NCBI RefSeq assembly: GCF_025698545.1
Contig: NC_068573.1
Location: forward strand, 6,453,001-6,517,000
Reading direction: 5' to 3'
From: Gossypium raimondii
Taxonomy: Eukaryota; Streptophyta; Magnoliopsida; Malvales; Malvaceae
Length of the DNA: 64,000 nt
Below are positions 36,048 to 47,004 of the stretch, one piece after another. The translations under genes and the position numbers were made by a program. The notes below the pieces were generated by a model, which made no database searches, had not been told where the DNA came from, and saw only the letters and a list, made by a program, of their open reading frames with translations. The number at the start of each line of letters is the position of its first letter. Position 1 is the first letter of the stretch.

Positions 36048-36848
36048 CAAACAAGCAATTTATGTCACTTCCTTGCACAACTAAATATTTATGTACAGTC
36101 TCCTAACTGCTCCATTGTTCAAAACCTATTTCTTCTAAGCCCAAAATTCGAGTTGTTACAATTCACCCCTCCTTAAAAGAAATTTTGCCCTCGAAATTTC
36201 CAATTATCAAATCAGTCGCATAGCACAGACTCCACCACTACGCTTCTGCTACGCACTCTAGTTCCAAATTAGGTATATGGCCAAACGACAAAGACCTAAC
36301 TCAAACACCTCTATGGCCTCTACCATGGCCTATTATACCTCGTTCGTGTGTACCTCTTATGCTCATATCAAATAACGTATTATCTGTTTAAGAAGTTTTA
36401 TGTATCAGTTTGTAATTCCAGTAATTATTAACAGATGTCTTATGAAAAGCAGTAATCAGAGTTTTGTTTTCGCAAATCAAGGTCTCCCTACAGTTTCCAG
36501 TTTCCTACTGTCTCAATTTACTCTAACTAATGAGTTTCAGCACAGTCCTACTATCTATAGTAGTCTCTCAATATATTTCAGTTCAAGCAGTCTGCAATAT
36601 AGAGAAAACTTACGGATTTAGCGCTAGAGGCTCGGTGTGTCACACTTGTAAACCTTCCAAAACACTTCAAGAACAGTTTTCCAGAAATTCCAAATATTTT
36701 CAAAACCCATTCCACAGTCGAGTTTTTCAACTTGGCTCTGATACCACGAAATGTAACACCGCCAGATTCGGCCATAACTCCTAAGTCAGGTTTGGGGTGT
36801 TACATGTGTTATGATATTAGAGTTCAAAGCATGGAGGTTAAGGAGGAG

Positions 36849-37694
36849 TGTTGTGAAATGACCATCCATTGCTAACTACGAACTGCAAGCTTACCAAGAT
36901 TGCGAGCTCACCTATGAACTGTGAACTGCGAACTCACCAGAACAGCTCACCAAGAACTATGAGCTCACCAAAATGTACGAGCTCACCAAATGTGCGAGCT
37001 CACCAAGATCGCGAGCTCACAAACACTACGAACTCACCAAGCATAAGAGCTCACTAGACTTGTCCATGGGCCGGGCGGCCCGGCCCGACGGCCCGCCCGA
37101 AATATGGGAGGATTCGGGTAAAAATATAGACACGAAATATGGGCTTGGGCAAAAAAATGAGGCCCGTTTAAAAAACGGACAGAGCCTCAGGCACCATTTT
37201 TTTTGCCCGGGCCCAGCTCGGCCCGGCCCGAATATAATAAATATATTTTTTTTTAATTTTAAAATAATTTTATTTTATTTTTTTATTTTTAAAATAATTT
37301 TTTAATGTTTATTTTAAAAATGGGCTGGGCCCGGGCCTAGGAGGCGAGCTGAAAATTTTTTTCGGGCCCGGTGGACAGGTCTAGAGCTCACCTGTGAGCT
37401 CTTCACTCTGCAAGTTGCCAACTTGCCAACTTGCACTGAAACTGTGGTAAATTTTGATTAAACATTTTGGTAGGCGATTAGACAGAAACCAGCAAATGAA
37501 AAAGGAAGTTACGTGAATCTAGTCACTGAATTAAGCCAAGTTTTAATTTTTTTTTTTAGCTTATTTAAGCATAAACTTTTTTATGTAAACTAAGTATAAG
37601 TTTTTTAATGAAACAGTTCACCAAAAATTAACTTCTCCATTTTTCATCTTTTTTGCTTTTGTTTACAACCTCTCCTTCATAAAAAAATCCAACA
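36849..37694 (+). repeat. 3' LTR of copia B with MITE insertion
   Basis: The LTR starts TGTTGTGAAATG after the polypurine tract TTAAGGAGGAG and ends ATCCAACA. About 509 bp remain once the 329-bp MITE and its 8-bp duplication are set aside. 'gagctcaccaa'-type units occupy about 36890-37050. Confidence 0.88.
37047..37391. mobile_element. GC-rich hAT-type MITE, copy 2
   Basis: The element at 37055-37383 (329 bp) is flanked by a perfect 8-bp duplication GAGCTCAC (37047-37054, 37384-37391), diagnostic of hAT-type insertion. The termini TAGACTTGTCCATGGG and (complement of the right end) TAGACCTGTCCACCGGG are imperfect inverted repeats. The interior has GGCCCGGCCCG blocks, an AT-rich middle and phrases shared with the 2656-2882 copy (aaatatgggaggattcgggt and its complement). 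It has no coding capacity. Confidence 0.88.
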
Positions 37695-39738
37695 AGTTTG
37701 TTGTGAAGTATTAATCAGTCATGTCTGAATTCTTCATAGTAAACGAAAACCAGTACTTCTTTCTTTGTTTGTTAGTTGAATTTTGTTTAAATTTTCCAAT
37801 CTCGTATTGGAACTATGATTTTAATTTTAACAGTATTCGAGTTTGACAGCTTAACTTCTTTAGGGTGCTACTATTCATGAGGTTTAAAGGTGATTACTTC
37901 AAGGGTATAAATTTAGCAATAGACTTTATTTGGTTAAATTGCTTGGGGGTTTCCTATTTTATAAGGTTTGGATCAAATGAGTCCTTATATTATTAAATGA
38001 ATCAATTTAGTCCTTATACTATTAAAAGAATCAAATAAGTTCAAATTGTAACAAAGTTAATATTTCTTGTATAAAAATGTCTTGAAAAATATTTTCTTAA
38101 TTGCAGTTCAATTCCAAATAAAAGATTTCATTTACGAGACCATAATTTTTTAAAGTATTAACTTTGTTAAATAATAATTGATATTTTTAAAACATTCCAA
38201 TTTAGCATTATTTGATTCTTTTTAATAGTATAATTAAGGACTAAATTGATTCAATTAATAGTAGAAAGACTAATTCCATCGGTTCTCTATAATAGTCAAG
38301 TACATGCACCGATTTTTTTTTTAATTTTCTCAATCTAGAAATTTGATCAGTTTATAACAATGAAAGGACTTTACGGAATTCGTGACTTGCGAAAATTTTT
38401 TTTTTTGAATTTTCATATATTTGTTTTATGAAAAACAACTTGGTCAATGGAAAATAAACCCATTTTCCTGTGAATTGATTTACTCTTTTAAAAAGCGTAA
38501 GTCATTTTTTTCCAAAAAAGAGCTACGGCATGTAAGGGCAAAATCAAGAATTTTGTTTAGAGGGAACCGAGATAAACTTATAAATTTTGGGGACAAAACT
38601 AAAAATTTTGTATTAAAAATATTTGAATTAAATTATTAATTTTTCAAAAAAACTAAAATTACAAATTTTTATTTATTCAAATGTGAAAAAACTAATTTTT
38701 TTTTAGGAGGTGCTATAAAAACATTTTCCAGGGCAAGGACTACACCTATGCCTGCATAGTAACTTTATTTTCATATAAATATTAACTTGCATCAAACCTA
38801 ATATCAATATATTAAAATAAAAATGTTATTTTATTTTTAGAAATATTAAAATATTAAAATAAAATATTATAATGTTCAATATTCATACATATTTAATTAT
38901 TTATATTTAATAATATAATAATTTATTATTACAATTTATTATTACAATTTTATTTTAATAATAAAATTTGAAAAAATAATTTTAATTTTAAATAATATTC
39001 TTAATATATTATTAAAAAATATTTATACTAATATTTTAATAATAAATATATATATATTAAAATTTATAAATATTTAATAACAAATGTTTTATAGTATAAA
39101 TTATTAATATATTAATTATATAAATATGAGTATTTGTTTAAAACATATTTAATTTCACTTATCTTTTCCAACTCAAAATGTTACTATACATCCTCATATA
39201 TGTAATACATGTATTCTAAATTAAATTTTAATTAGTTATTGTTTACTATCAAGTTTATATATGATATTAATTATTATAAAATAAATTATTCTTGCCGAAA
39301 AGAAAATGCTACTATAATATTTTTGTAATAAATATATTTATGTTGTGCTTGTTTCATTAAGAATAACTTTTAAAAAATGATTTCAGGAAAATTTGTCAAA
39401 TGACAGAAAATATTTTACGCATAATCATCCAGAAAATCAATTCATTTCCTGAAAATCATTTTCCAAAAGTTGTTTTCAGTGAACCGAAGGTGACTAGTGA
39501 AGTTGGAAAGGAATAAATTCCATGGGCTGGATTTAACCACAAGAAATATATTGATCTTTGATTTTTTTTTATTTTTTTTTGTAGGGATTAACCAGAAATT
39601 CACAACTTGATGTTAGGAATAGGAAAATCTAGCAAAACACTAACTTCTCTTTAAATGGCAGCATATATTTAACCTTTCCTTCATTCACTTCCAAAGAACA
39701 AACCGACTTTGCCAGCCAAATTTAAAATGAATAAACAA

Positions 39739-39773
<35 letters not shown>

Positions 39774-40021
39774 GCTGGAAAACAGAATATGGACATGTGA
39801 ACTTTGCATGGACAATGTATATTTGTCTTTAATTGTTTATTGAATTCATCGACATACTTGTTGTGATTTCAACAATATTTTATGCAACAATAGCTCCAAA
39901 ATTGATAACATATTATATATGTGTGTACATGAATTTATACTGTCTATGGGATCAAGCATCCATAGGAACATCAAAAGCCAGCAAAAGAGAGAAGGAAGAA
40001 AACAATTGAGATAAACAAGGA
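37695..40021 (+). other. upstream region of AP2 copy 2
   Basis: No gene is recognised. Bases 38400-38525 ('tatttgttttatgaaaaac', 'aagtcattttttt') are similar to 59830-59945, and 39340-39480 has related text, suggesting one interrupted transposon family. A (TA)n run lies at 39741-39769. Bases about 39775-40021 repeat the proximal upstream region of AP2 copy 1 (26180-26440: 'aacagaatatggaca', 'tttgtctttaattgtt', 'atgggatcaagca'), so the duplication carried the proximal promoter. Confidence 0.55.
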
Positions 40022-42154
40022 ATGGAAATGATAAATGATGACAATCAAGGTATGCAACAAAATTATCAAAGCAGCAATGTTGCAACCACTGTGAAACGAA
40101 GCTCCCGGTTCCGTGGAGTCAGCAGGTTTCCAATACCACCCTTTAATTTGAGTATTTCCGATATCGTTTCATCCATGCCTAACTCTCTATCGATATGAAA
40201 AATAAAAAATCAACAGGCATAGATGGACTGGCAAATATGAAGCCCACTTGTGGGATAAGCTCTCATGGAATGCTACACAAAAGAAGAAAGGCAAACAAGG
40301 TAAACTATGTATCTTCATTGCATTTTAGTTCTTTTTTAATATAATTTCCAATTTCGGATGCTTATAAACATGATTTGTCTATGTTCTTCCCTTCTTTCGT
40401 TCTTTGGAATCGGCTCCGGGATCCTGCAGTTTACCTTGGTGAGTACATCACAAGTTCTTCACTTTTCTAACACATATATACAACCCTAAAGCTTTACTTG
40501 ATAGGGTGAAAAGAAGATCAGGAAGATGAAAAATTGAAAGGGTAGAAAAATAGATGCTTGGTTGGTAGGATGGAAAATTTAAAAGGAAAAAGTAATTTTC
40601 TTTCATTCCGTTGCTTGGTAGAGTTAAAAATAAAATAAAATAAAATAAAACATTTGAAAAATGCATCATTCTGATCTAACATATATTTCCCTCTCATTTT
40701 CTCTTTTATTCATCATTATTTGAAAAGATTAACTTTTATGTATTAAAATAGAAAATGATCATCCCATTTATTTTCTTTTCTCTAACTTTTTTCCCTATCA
40801 AACAAACTCAATTTATTTTCTTTTCACTTTATACTCCCTCCTTCCATCCCTCTACTTTTCCACTCAACCAAACAGACTCAAATTCTTATATATATTAATG
40901 TGAAAAGACAATGATATCTTAGATGAACTTTGATCAGGTGCTTTTGATGATGAAGAAGTTGCTGCAAGAGCATATGATTTAGCTGCACTTAAGTATTGGG
41001 GGACATCAACTTCCACCAATTTTCCAGTATGTATATCTTATATTCTCATTTAACAAAGTTGATTATCTTCTAGATTCAGTTTAAAGTGTTGGATACAGAC
41101 ATATATTCAACACCATTATATTCATTTTTCTAATTACTTTAATGTATTTGGAGGGTCATATCTCGTATTCATGTCCAAAAATCTGTTGGATACGAATTTT
41201 GTAAGAAAAATAAAGAGTTGGAGCAACATAGTCTTAATTAAAGTAGTATACTTAAACAACAGATCTAACTCACTCAATGGTTTCTGCAGATATCATATTA
41301 TGAACAGGAGATTGAAATAATGCAAACTGTAACCAAAGAGGAGTTCTTGGCCTCATTAAGAAGGTTAACACTTGATCTATCAAATCATAAACTAACAGAC
41401 TTATCTAAAGGCTAAATAGTTAACATCCATTGGGTTTTTCTTTATTACAGAAAGAGCAGTGGGTTCTCAAGAGGAGTATCCAAGTACAGGGGAGTTGCAA
41501 AGTACTTTTCTTGATAATCTGGTGACCTATGCTCCTATATATTTGGAGGATCATGTCCTCGTACGTTTGAGACACATGTATTGCAAGCTAAAGATTCCTT
41601 TGGATAAAACTTGCAGGCACTACTATCACAATGGAAGATGGGAAGCTAGAATAGGGAGAGAGTTCGGAAACAAATATCTAAACCTTGGCAGTTACAGTAA
41701 GTTCCTGTACTTTCCTGTGTTAAAAATATGTCAACCTTTCAGCCATGGTTCATGGTTGAAAACTATAACGGTTATATGATCTGCAGACACACAAGAGGAG
41801 GCTGCTCGTGCGTACGACATTGCGGCAATCAAATGTAGAGGGATTAATGCCGTGACCAAGTTCGATTTAAGTACTTATGCTGGCTGGTTAAGGCCCGAAT
41901 TGACAAATAATACGGAAACAGAATCAGTACAATCAACAAGTTGTTACAGTCTAATAGAACAATCTAAGCCCTCAATCCACTACCCTTTTTCTGTAGGTCA
42001 CTTCAACTCACTAAAGCAAGAACATGCTGAAACCAAACTCCCAGTAATCAATGTCAAATCATACAAGTCTTCATCGCCTACTGCATTAAGTTTGCTCCTT
42101 CGATCTTCGGTATTTCAAGAACTGGTAGAAAAGAATGCAAATAATCGAAAATAA
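40022..42154 (+). CDS. WRINKLED-type AP2 factor, tandem copy 2, shortened
   Basis: Eight exons keep an open frame of 285 aa: 40022-40125, 40217-40299, microexon 40430-40438, 40938-41026, 41290-41363, 41451-41501, 41617-41696 and 41787-42154 (858 nt, GT-AG throughout). Both AP2 domains are present, but several features point to weakened function. The N-terminal basic clusters of copy 1 are missing. Domain 2 reads [20 protein letters not shown] with one extra residue, R-to-K at the conserved ARHHH, and later E/N/S changes ([13 protein letters not shown]). The donor after exon 6 has A instead of G at the last exon base. The acidic tail is gone because a copia LTR begins at 42146, ending the protein with NANNRK. 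The exon 1/2 intron inside domain 1 is kept here. It could be a degenerate gene, or a DNA-binding form without an activation tail. Confidence 0.72.
40430..40438 (+). other. 9-nt microexon of AP2 copy 2
   Basis: TTTACCTTG lies between ctgcag and gtgagt, identical to copy 1, so it encodes the same VYL tripeptide. Its conservation keeps the frame of copy 2 open. Confidence 0.9.
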
Positions 42155-44575
42155 TTTTATTGCACACGAATATTACACAATACAAATACAATTTTTTTTC
42201 TCTCTATACTAGCTGCTGCTAGTTTTTATCTCACACTTTTAATTTTTCTTCACTACCTATATTACACTAACCTTACAGTTTTTTATAAACCGACTCAAAA
42301 GCTGGTGTAATAAGCTTGTGAAGCTTCCAGCAAATCCATGCCTATCCAATATGCTTCACCGACAACTCTTTGTTTATCCTTGTCATTAAGGAAACTTTAA
42401 ACAAGCTTCCTTGTTGCTGTTTTCCCACCTTTGTAAACCAATTTAATGCCATGTTTTAAGTCTATTGAGCCACTCTTGGCTTCAAGCTTTGCCGACATTG
42501 GGAAGTCGGTTTTACTTCTAACGCTCCCTCAAACCGAGCTTTTTATTCCAAGCTTTTCTTTGAGTTTGTGGAATACATTTACTTTCAATGGCTTCTTAAA
42601 AATGTCTACTAATTGATCTTCCGTTCTACAGTAAAGTAATTCCATATTTTTATTCTTCACTTGCTCTCAAATAAAATGATACTTTGTATCGATATGCTTG
42701 CTTCTACTATGAGACACTAGATTCTTTTTAAGAGATATTGTGGACTTGTCAACATAAATTGTAATTGGACCTTCTTGTATAATAGATAATTCACCCAAAA
42801 TATTCTTCGACCAAATAGCTTGGCACATGCACGTTGCAACAACCATGTATTCTGCTTCACATATTGAAAGAGCTACTATTCTTTGTTTTTTTGATGACAA
42901 CGAAAATGTTATAGAGCCAACATGGAAGAAATATATGGATGTGTTTTTGCGATCATCAAAGTCACCACCATAATCACTATTTGAATAACCAACCAATTTT
43001 AAACTTTTTGAGTGCGTATAAAATAAACCATGATCCATCGTACTTTTGACATATTTCAAAATTCTCTTTGTTGCAATCAAGTGATTTTGTTTTAGCTTCT
43101 CCATGTATCTGCGAACTAATCTCATTGCGTACATGATGTCTGGCAGTGTAATAGTCAAGGACATTAAACTTCCAACGATGCTTTTAAACAACGTTTGATT
43201 TACCGGCTCTCTAGTTGAATCAACACTTAATTTCATGCCCTGTTTTGCTGATGTGGCTACAAGCTTGTAATCTTTCATTCTGAATTTATTTAAAATTGGC
43301 TATAGGCTTGCAATCTTTCATTCTGAATTTATTTAAAATTTGTTTTGCTTATTTTTTTTGATACACAAATATTTCATCTTCTATTTGTTACACTTAGACT
43401 CCTAGAAAGTATGACATTTCATCAATATCTATCATTTCAAATTCTTTAGTTATAGCTTCTTAATGTCATTGAACATATCTGAATTGTTTCCCGTGAAAAC
43501 GATATCATCAACGTATAAGCACACGTTCATTATGTCACCAACTCTATTTTTCTTCATATATAAGGCTTGCTCGTATGGACTTTTCATGAACCTGTTCTTC
43601 TGAAAGTATTCATCTATTCTTGTGCTCTATGCTATTGGGGCTTGCTTTAGTCCATATAAAGCTTTCTTTAAGCGATAGACTTTGTCTTCCTATGCTTGTT
43701 TGCTGTTATTTAGGTGGTTGCTTGATGTAGACTTCTTCTTCTAGGTAGCCATTAAGAAATGCTTACTTCATGTCAATTTGATAAATCTTCCATCTATTTT
43801 GTGCTACAATTATTGTGAGAAGTCTTATAGTGTCAATTCTAATGACCGAAGCAAAGGCTTCATCATAGTCCACTGCATGTCTTTACTTGTACCCTTTGGC
43901 AACTAGTCTTGCTTTGTATTTCTCCACTTTTCCTTCTTTATTGGTCTTCATTTTGTACACCCATTTGGCTATGTCATTTTGGCAAATTTGTTACCTCCTA
44001 TATGTCATTTTGTCTTATTGATGCAATTTCTTCATCTATTGCCTTCTTCCATTTGACATATTCAATTGTTTCTTCATATTTTATTGGATCATATTTTGTC
44101 ATTAAACAAAATAAAGAATAATCAAGTGTTGTTTCTATGGCTTCTGTGATATCCTAAATATCACGTAAACTACGCATTGTTACAGCTGCTTCCTCTGAGC
44201 TACTACTGTTGCTGGTTAGTGATGTTATTGTTGTAGGAGTTGTTACAATAGGACTTGGTGGAGGACTTCGATCATCACCTTGTTCATCTTGATTGATGAA
44301 GTCACGCCTTTATCATCACTGGAAAAATAATCCTTCAATATTTTTTTCTTCTTTGCTCCATCTCCAGTAATCAGCTTTATCGAATTCAACATCTCTTGAA
44401 ATAATAACTTTCTTGGTGAGAGGGTTGTATAGTCTAATATGTCTTGCTTCTTTTTCATAACCAATGAAAATGCATTTCACTCCTTTGTCATCAAGGTAAT
44501 CAGACATTTTCATTAAACTTAGGCAGTCCAAGCAATTAACCACTTTAGATCCCAACAATGTATACTTTTTTTTTT
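42146..44575 (-). mobile_element. Ty1/copia retrotransposon C, 5'-truncated, in last exon of AP2 copy 2
   Basis: On the minus strand, pol coding runs from 44627 to about 42530 and is followed by a purine tract (TTTGAGGGAG). The 3' LTR then occupies 42523-42146 (378 bp, CGTTAGAAGTAAAACC...ATTTTCG; both TG and CA termini appear mutated). The insertion point is exactly where AP2 copy 2 stops matching copy 1 (after AATAAT at 42145). No second LTR is found to the right, where a poly(T) tract and unrelated DNA begin near 44560. Confidence 0.82.
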
Positions 44576-44627
44576 TTTGGAAAAGCGCCAATTCTATTAA
44601 AAGGATAACAAAGACAAAAAACACCAA
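42530..44627 (-). pseudogene. copia C pol (RT, RNase H), broken
   Basis: From right to left: the integrase C-terminal region (LDDKGVKCIFIGYEKEARH, PLTKKVIISRDVEFD), RT with LYGLKQAP and an intact-looking LYVDDIVF near 43500 but many stops around it, then the open RNase H part 43278-42667 (YSNSDYGGDFDDRKNTS, CEAEYMVVATCMCQAIW, VSHSRSKHIDTKYHF) and EDQLVDIFKKPLK near 42630. Gag, protease and most of integrase are absent. Confidence 0.85.
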
Positions 44628-44720
44628 AAAAAATTAAGCAAAGGGCAACAAATTAATCCCAAGCCAATAAGCTTCCCCATTAGACTATGTCCTAAGACCC
44701 TTAACTTCATTGGTGTTAGA
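44560..44720 (-). mobile_element. possible LINE/retrosequence 3' tail (poly-A on minus strand)
   Basis: A run of about 13 T at 44564-44577, read on the minus strand, is a poly(A) tail following '...CTTTTAATAGAATTGGCG'. It interrupts copia C. The tail orientation fits a short retrotransposed 3' end. No target duplication or coding part was recognised. Confidence 0.3.
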
Positions 44721-45240
44721 AAGTTGATGCATATATGCATATAAGCAAGGGGGCAATTATGTTGTTAGGTGTACAAAGTTGATGGATATATGTAACATTG
44801 ACATTAGAGGACAAGTAAGAACCTTAACCCCTCTCAAAAATGATAAATTAGTATTTTAAATTTTATGTGAAAATTTATAAAATTATAATATAATATTATG
44901 ATAAAATTAATTTTTAATCTCTTAAAATATTATAATTCAATTTCAATCTTTAATATAAAACTTTAAGTTCACCTGCTGGATTGTGAATCAAGTTTCACCA
45001 ATAAACATAAAAGTAAACAAATAAGTGAACAACAAAGACTATATATAAAAATCAGGTTCGGGTATGCCAAATTGAAATGAAAGTACAAAGAAATATGTAG
45101 TTTCAACTTTAGACACCCAAAATGATGTTGATAGTACAAACAAAAATAATAAAATTGACTGAATAAATAATGTATATGCTAATAACATTGACCAAACAAG
45201 TATACAAATAAATATAGAGAGATAATCGAATAAAACAAGT
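44721..45240. other. AT-rich stretch, nothing recognised
   Basis: There is no supported gene. On the minus strand this would be the place for the last exon of the lipid-transfer-protein pseudogene, but no GPI-signal-like frame is obvious. Confidence 0.35.
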
Positions 45241-45244
45241 ATGC

Positions 45245-45975
45245 TACCTGGTAGTGGGTGGAGCAGATGTGGGAGAAGTAGCTATAGCAGCAAAACATAA
45301 TCCAATATATAAGTAATTAGTTTCTGATCAAAATTATGAAAAATTCAACCATATCTTACAAATAAAAATCCAAAAAGTACAAACAATATGAATGAAGAAT
45401 TAAATAAGAATAAAAGATATGCTTTGTTACCTGATGGGGAAGGAGATGGTGTGGTATGAACACATAATGATATGGTTCAGCCATATCGTACTATTCAAGC
45501 AGCTGTTATATTCCTATTTAAAAATTTAAGGTTTCTAAGTAGTAGTAGGATGGATTTAAAATTTTAAATTAAGATTTTTAAATAAAAAGTTTTAAAATAT
45601 CAGTTCAACCTCTTTGTCTAAATTGATATAGCGGCTGGTTTTTTATTGTTTCTATGAAATAAAGAGGATGGCTAGAAACACTGACCGGGGATGCAGCCGT
45701 TGATCTCATCAGTGACACCGCACTGACGAGTGATCCTAAGAGCTCCATCGATGGGGATGTTGAAAGAAGTAAGCAAAGTAGGGTTGTTAAAGAGGCTGCC
45801 TTTGAGTAGCAACTGGCGCTTGTTTGAGAGGGTCACAGCAATTGTCTTGCAGTTGGAGAGTGGCGTTGTTGAAGTAAGGAGCACAGGGCAAACAGGTCGG
45901 ATTCGCAACCGTAACCGTCGCCATCTTCGTCCCCAATATCACAAGGACCGCCACCATCAACATCTTTTGAGCCAT
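45245..45975 (-). pseudogene. GPI-anchored lipid-transfer protein (LTPG/xylogen-like) pseudogene
   Basis: The ATG at 45975 opens a signal-peptide-like start (MAQKMLMVAVLVILGTKMA), then the eight-cysteine fold: NPTCLPCAPYFNNA, DNCCDPLKQA, and after a frame change LFNNPTLLTSFNIPIDGAL and RQCGVTDEINGC. The CxC motif expected between DNCC and LFNNP is missing through a short deletion that shifts the frame near 45800. Exon 1 seems to end at a GTCAGT donor (about 45689). Small downstream exon-like pieces encode proline/serine-rich text: one before GTAACA near 45430 (TPSPSPS) and one between TATAG and GTAGCA near 45247-45280 (TSPTSAPPTT). Such proteins are secreted, wall-associated lipid carriers. 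The frameshift and lost cysteines make it non-functional. Confidence 0.72.
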
Positions 45976-46392
45976 TGCGTTTTTCCCAATTACTCTAATT
46001 CCACTCTGCGTGTAGATGTCGCTGCCCTCTCCTGGCTGCTCAGCCATTGCTTGTATACTAATATTTTTGGAGCGTTTTGGTAACAAGCATTTGGTTCAAT
46101 ACGGACATATTAATTTTTTGTTAGAATGTTAGAATAGAATATTATTTTGTGTCAATAATTAAATGGAACTATATTACATGATTTTTAAAATGAAAGTGTT
46201 GCATGGTTTTATTCTCAACAATAAAAACTATTTAGTCAAAAGCATGTTTAAAATGCAAATACAGTGCAATATTGTATGTAATTCTAATATTTATTTTTAA
46301 TAAAATATTTTTATTTCATAGTCATTGTTAAAAATAATTTATATAAATTATATTTAAAAATAGAAATTTTCAATTTTACAATATTAAAATAA

Positions 46393-46429
<37 letters not shown>

Positions 46430-46434
46430 CACAT
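45976..46434. other. AT-rich stretch with (TA)n
   Basis: The only notable feature is an (AT)n run at about 46394-46424. No gene or repeat boundary is seen. Confidence 0.5.
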
Positions 46435-47004
46435 TGTTATGCCCAGAAACTAGATTTGGAAAAACAGTGCAAATTAAGAACAAATATAAGCTGAAAATAG
46501 ATTTAAAAATGATGAATAGATTTAATGGAAGCTTCTTAAATCATCAGAAAATGGTGGATGATTATAATTAGTTTATTTTTGTTAAGTATGACTCTATTTG
46601 TAGTCAAATTAGAAAATAATCTTTTAGTTAAACTCTGTTTATTTATTTCAGTCAAACACTGATTAGTTTAGATTATTTTATTATTATTTGACATATGAAT
46701 TTAGCCTATAAATAGGCTCTTTTACAACCTTAAGAAATACACCCATTAGATTAGAACTCATAACACATTCAGAGAATTTTGTGTTTACGTTTTGAGGGTT
46801 CTTTGTTTTTCGGGTTTTCGGGGTTTAGTCTTTATCTCCATCTTTTGTACTCTTCATTCTTTTGCCATTATAATAAAATTATCTTTGCCCGTGGTTTATT
46901 ATCCTCTTAGGAGAAGTTTTTCCACGTTAAATTTGTGTGTTCAATTTCTCAATTTATTCCGCTATTTTTTGTTACTTGTTGTTTAATCGGGACGATCCCT
47001 AACA
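46435..47004 (+). repeat. copia-type solo LTR
   Basis: The 570-bp sequence has TGTTATGCCCAG...GATCCCTAACA termini (TGTTA/TAACA inverted ends). It carries a TATA box (CCTATAAATAG at about 46705) and the 'ttatcctcttaggagaag' and 'tccacgttaa' landmarks common in copia LTR U5 regions. Flanking 5-mers do not match (cacat / atttt), and no internal element sequence adjoins it. Confidence 0.65.

Larger units (their letters stand above)
33092..36809 (-). mobile_element. 3.7-kb non-autonomous gypsy-like element with inverted LTR ends
   Basis: The element spans 33097-36804 (3708 bp), flanked by a perfect 5-bp duplication TGTGT (33092-33096, 36805-36809), and interrupts copia B pol. Both ends start TGTAACACCCCAAACC inward, and the terminal 53 bp (33097-33149, 36752-36804) are imperfect inverted repeats. 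On the minus strand a tRNA-Met-type primer-binding site (TGGTATCAGAGCCA, 36746-36733) sits 5 nt inside the right end. A polypurine-like tract (TTTTAAGGAGGGG) precedes TGTAACAACTCG at 36160, so 36160-33097 reads as a 3-kb 3' LTR. There is no gag or pol between. The PBS, PPT and long LTR suggest a Ty3/gypsy (Tekay-like) derivative moved in trans. Confidence 0.75.
28796..37694 (+). mobile_element. Ty1/copia retrotransposon B, decayed and carrying nested insertions
   Basis: The 5' LTR is about 28796-29230 (ends AAATCCAACA). The primer-binding site TGGTATCAAGAGTC is at 29233-29246. The internal region runs from 29280 to about 36840, with a polypurine tract (TTAAGGAGGAG) before the 3' LTR at 36849-37694 (TGTTGTGAAATG...ATCCAACA). 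The 3' LTR contains a 329-bp MITE plus its duplicated target. The pol end is split by a 3.7-kb insertion at 33097-36804. The order gag, protease, integrase, RT, RNase H is that of Ty1/copia. Many stops, and a damaged protease and RT active site, show an old, inactive copy. The 5' LTR start is altered and the target duplication could not be identified. Confidence 0.88.

Noticed and set aside
33097..36804. Interpretation as a classical DNA transposon with 53-bp inverted repeats
   Set aside because: The 5-bp duplication, TG/CA ends, tRNA-Met primer site and polypurine-like tract fit a retroelement better. No transposase is present. Left as a finding because the ends remain odd.
45730..46083. 117-codon plus-strand frame
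   Set aside because: It is the antisense shadow of the minus-strand lipid-transfer-protein pseudogene.
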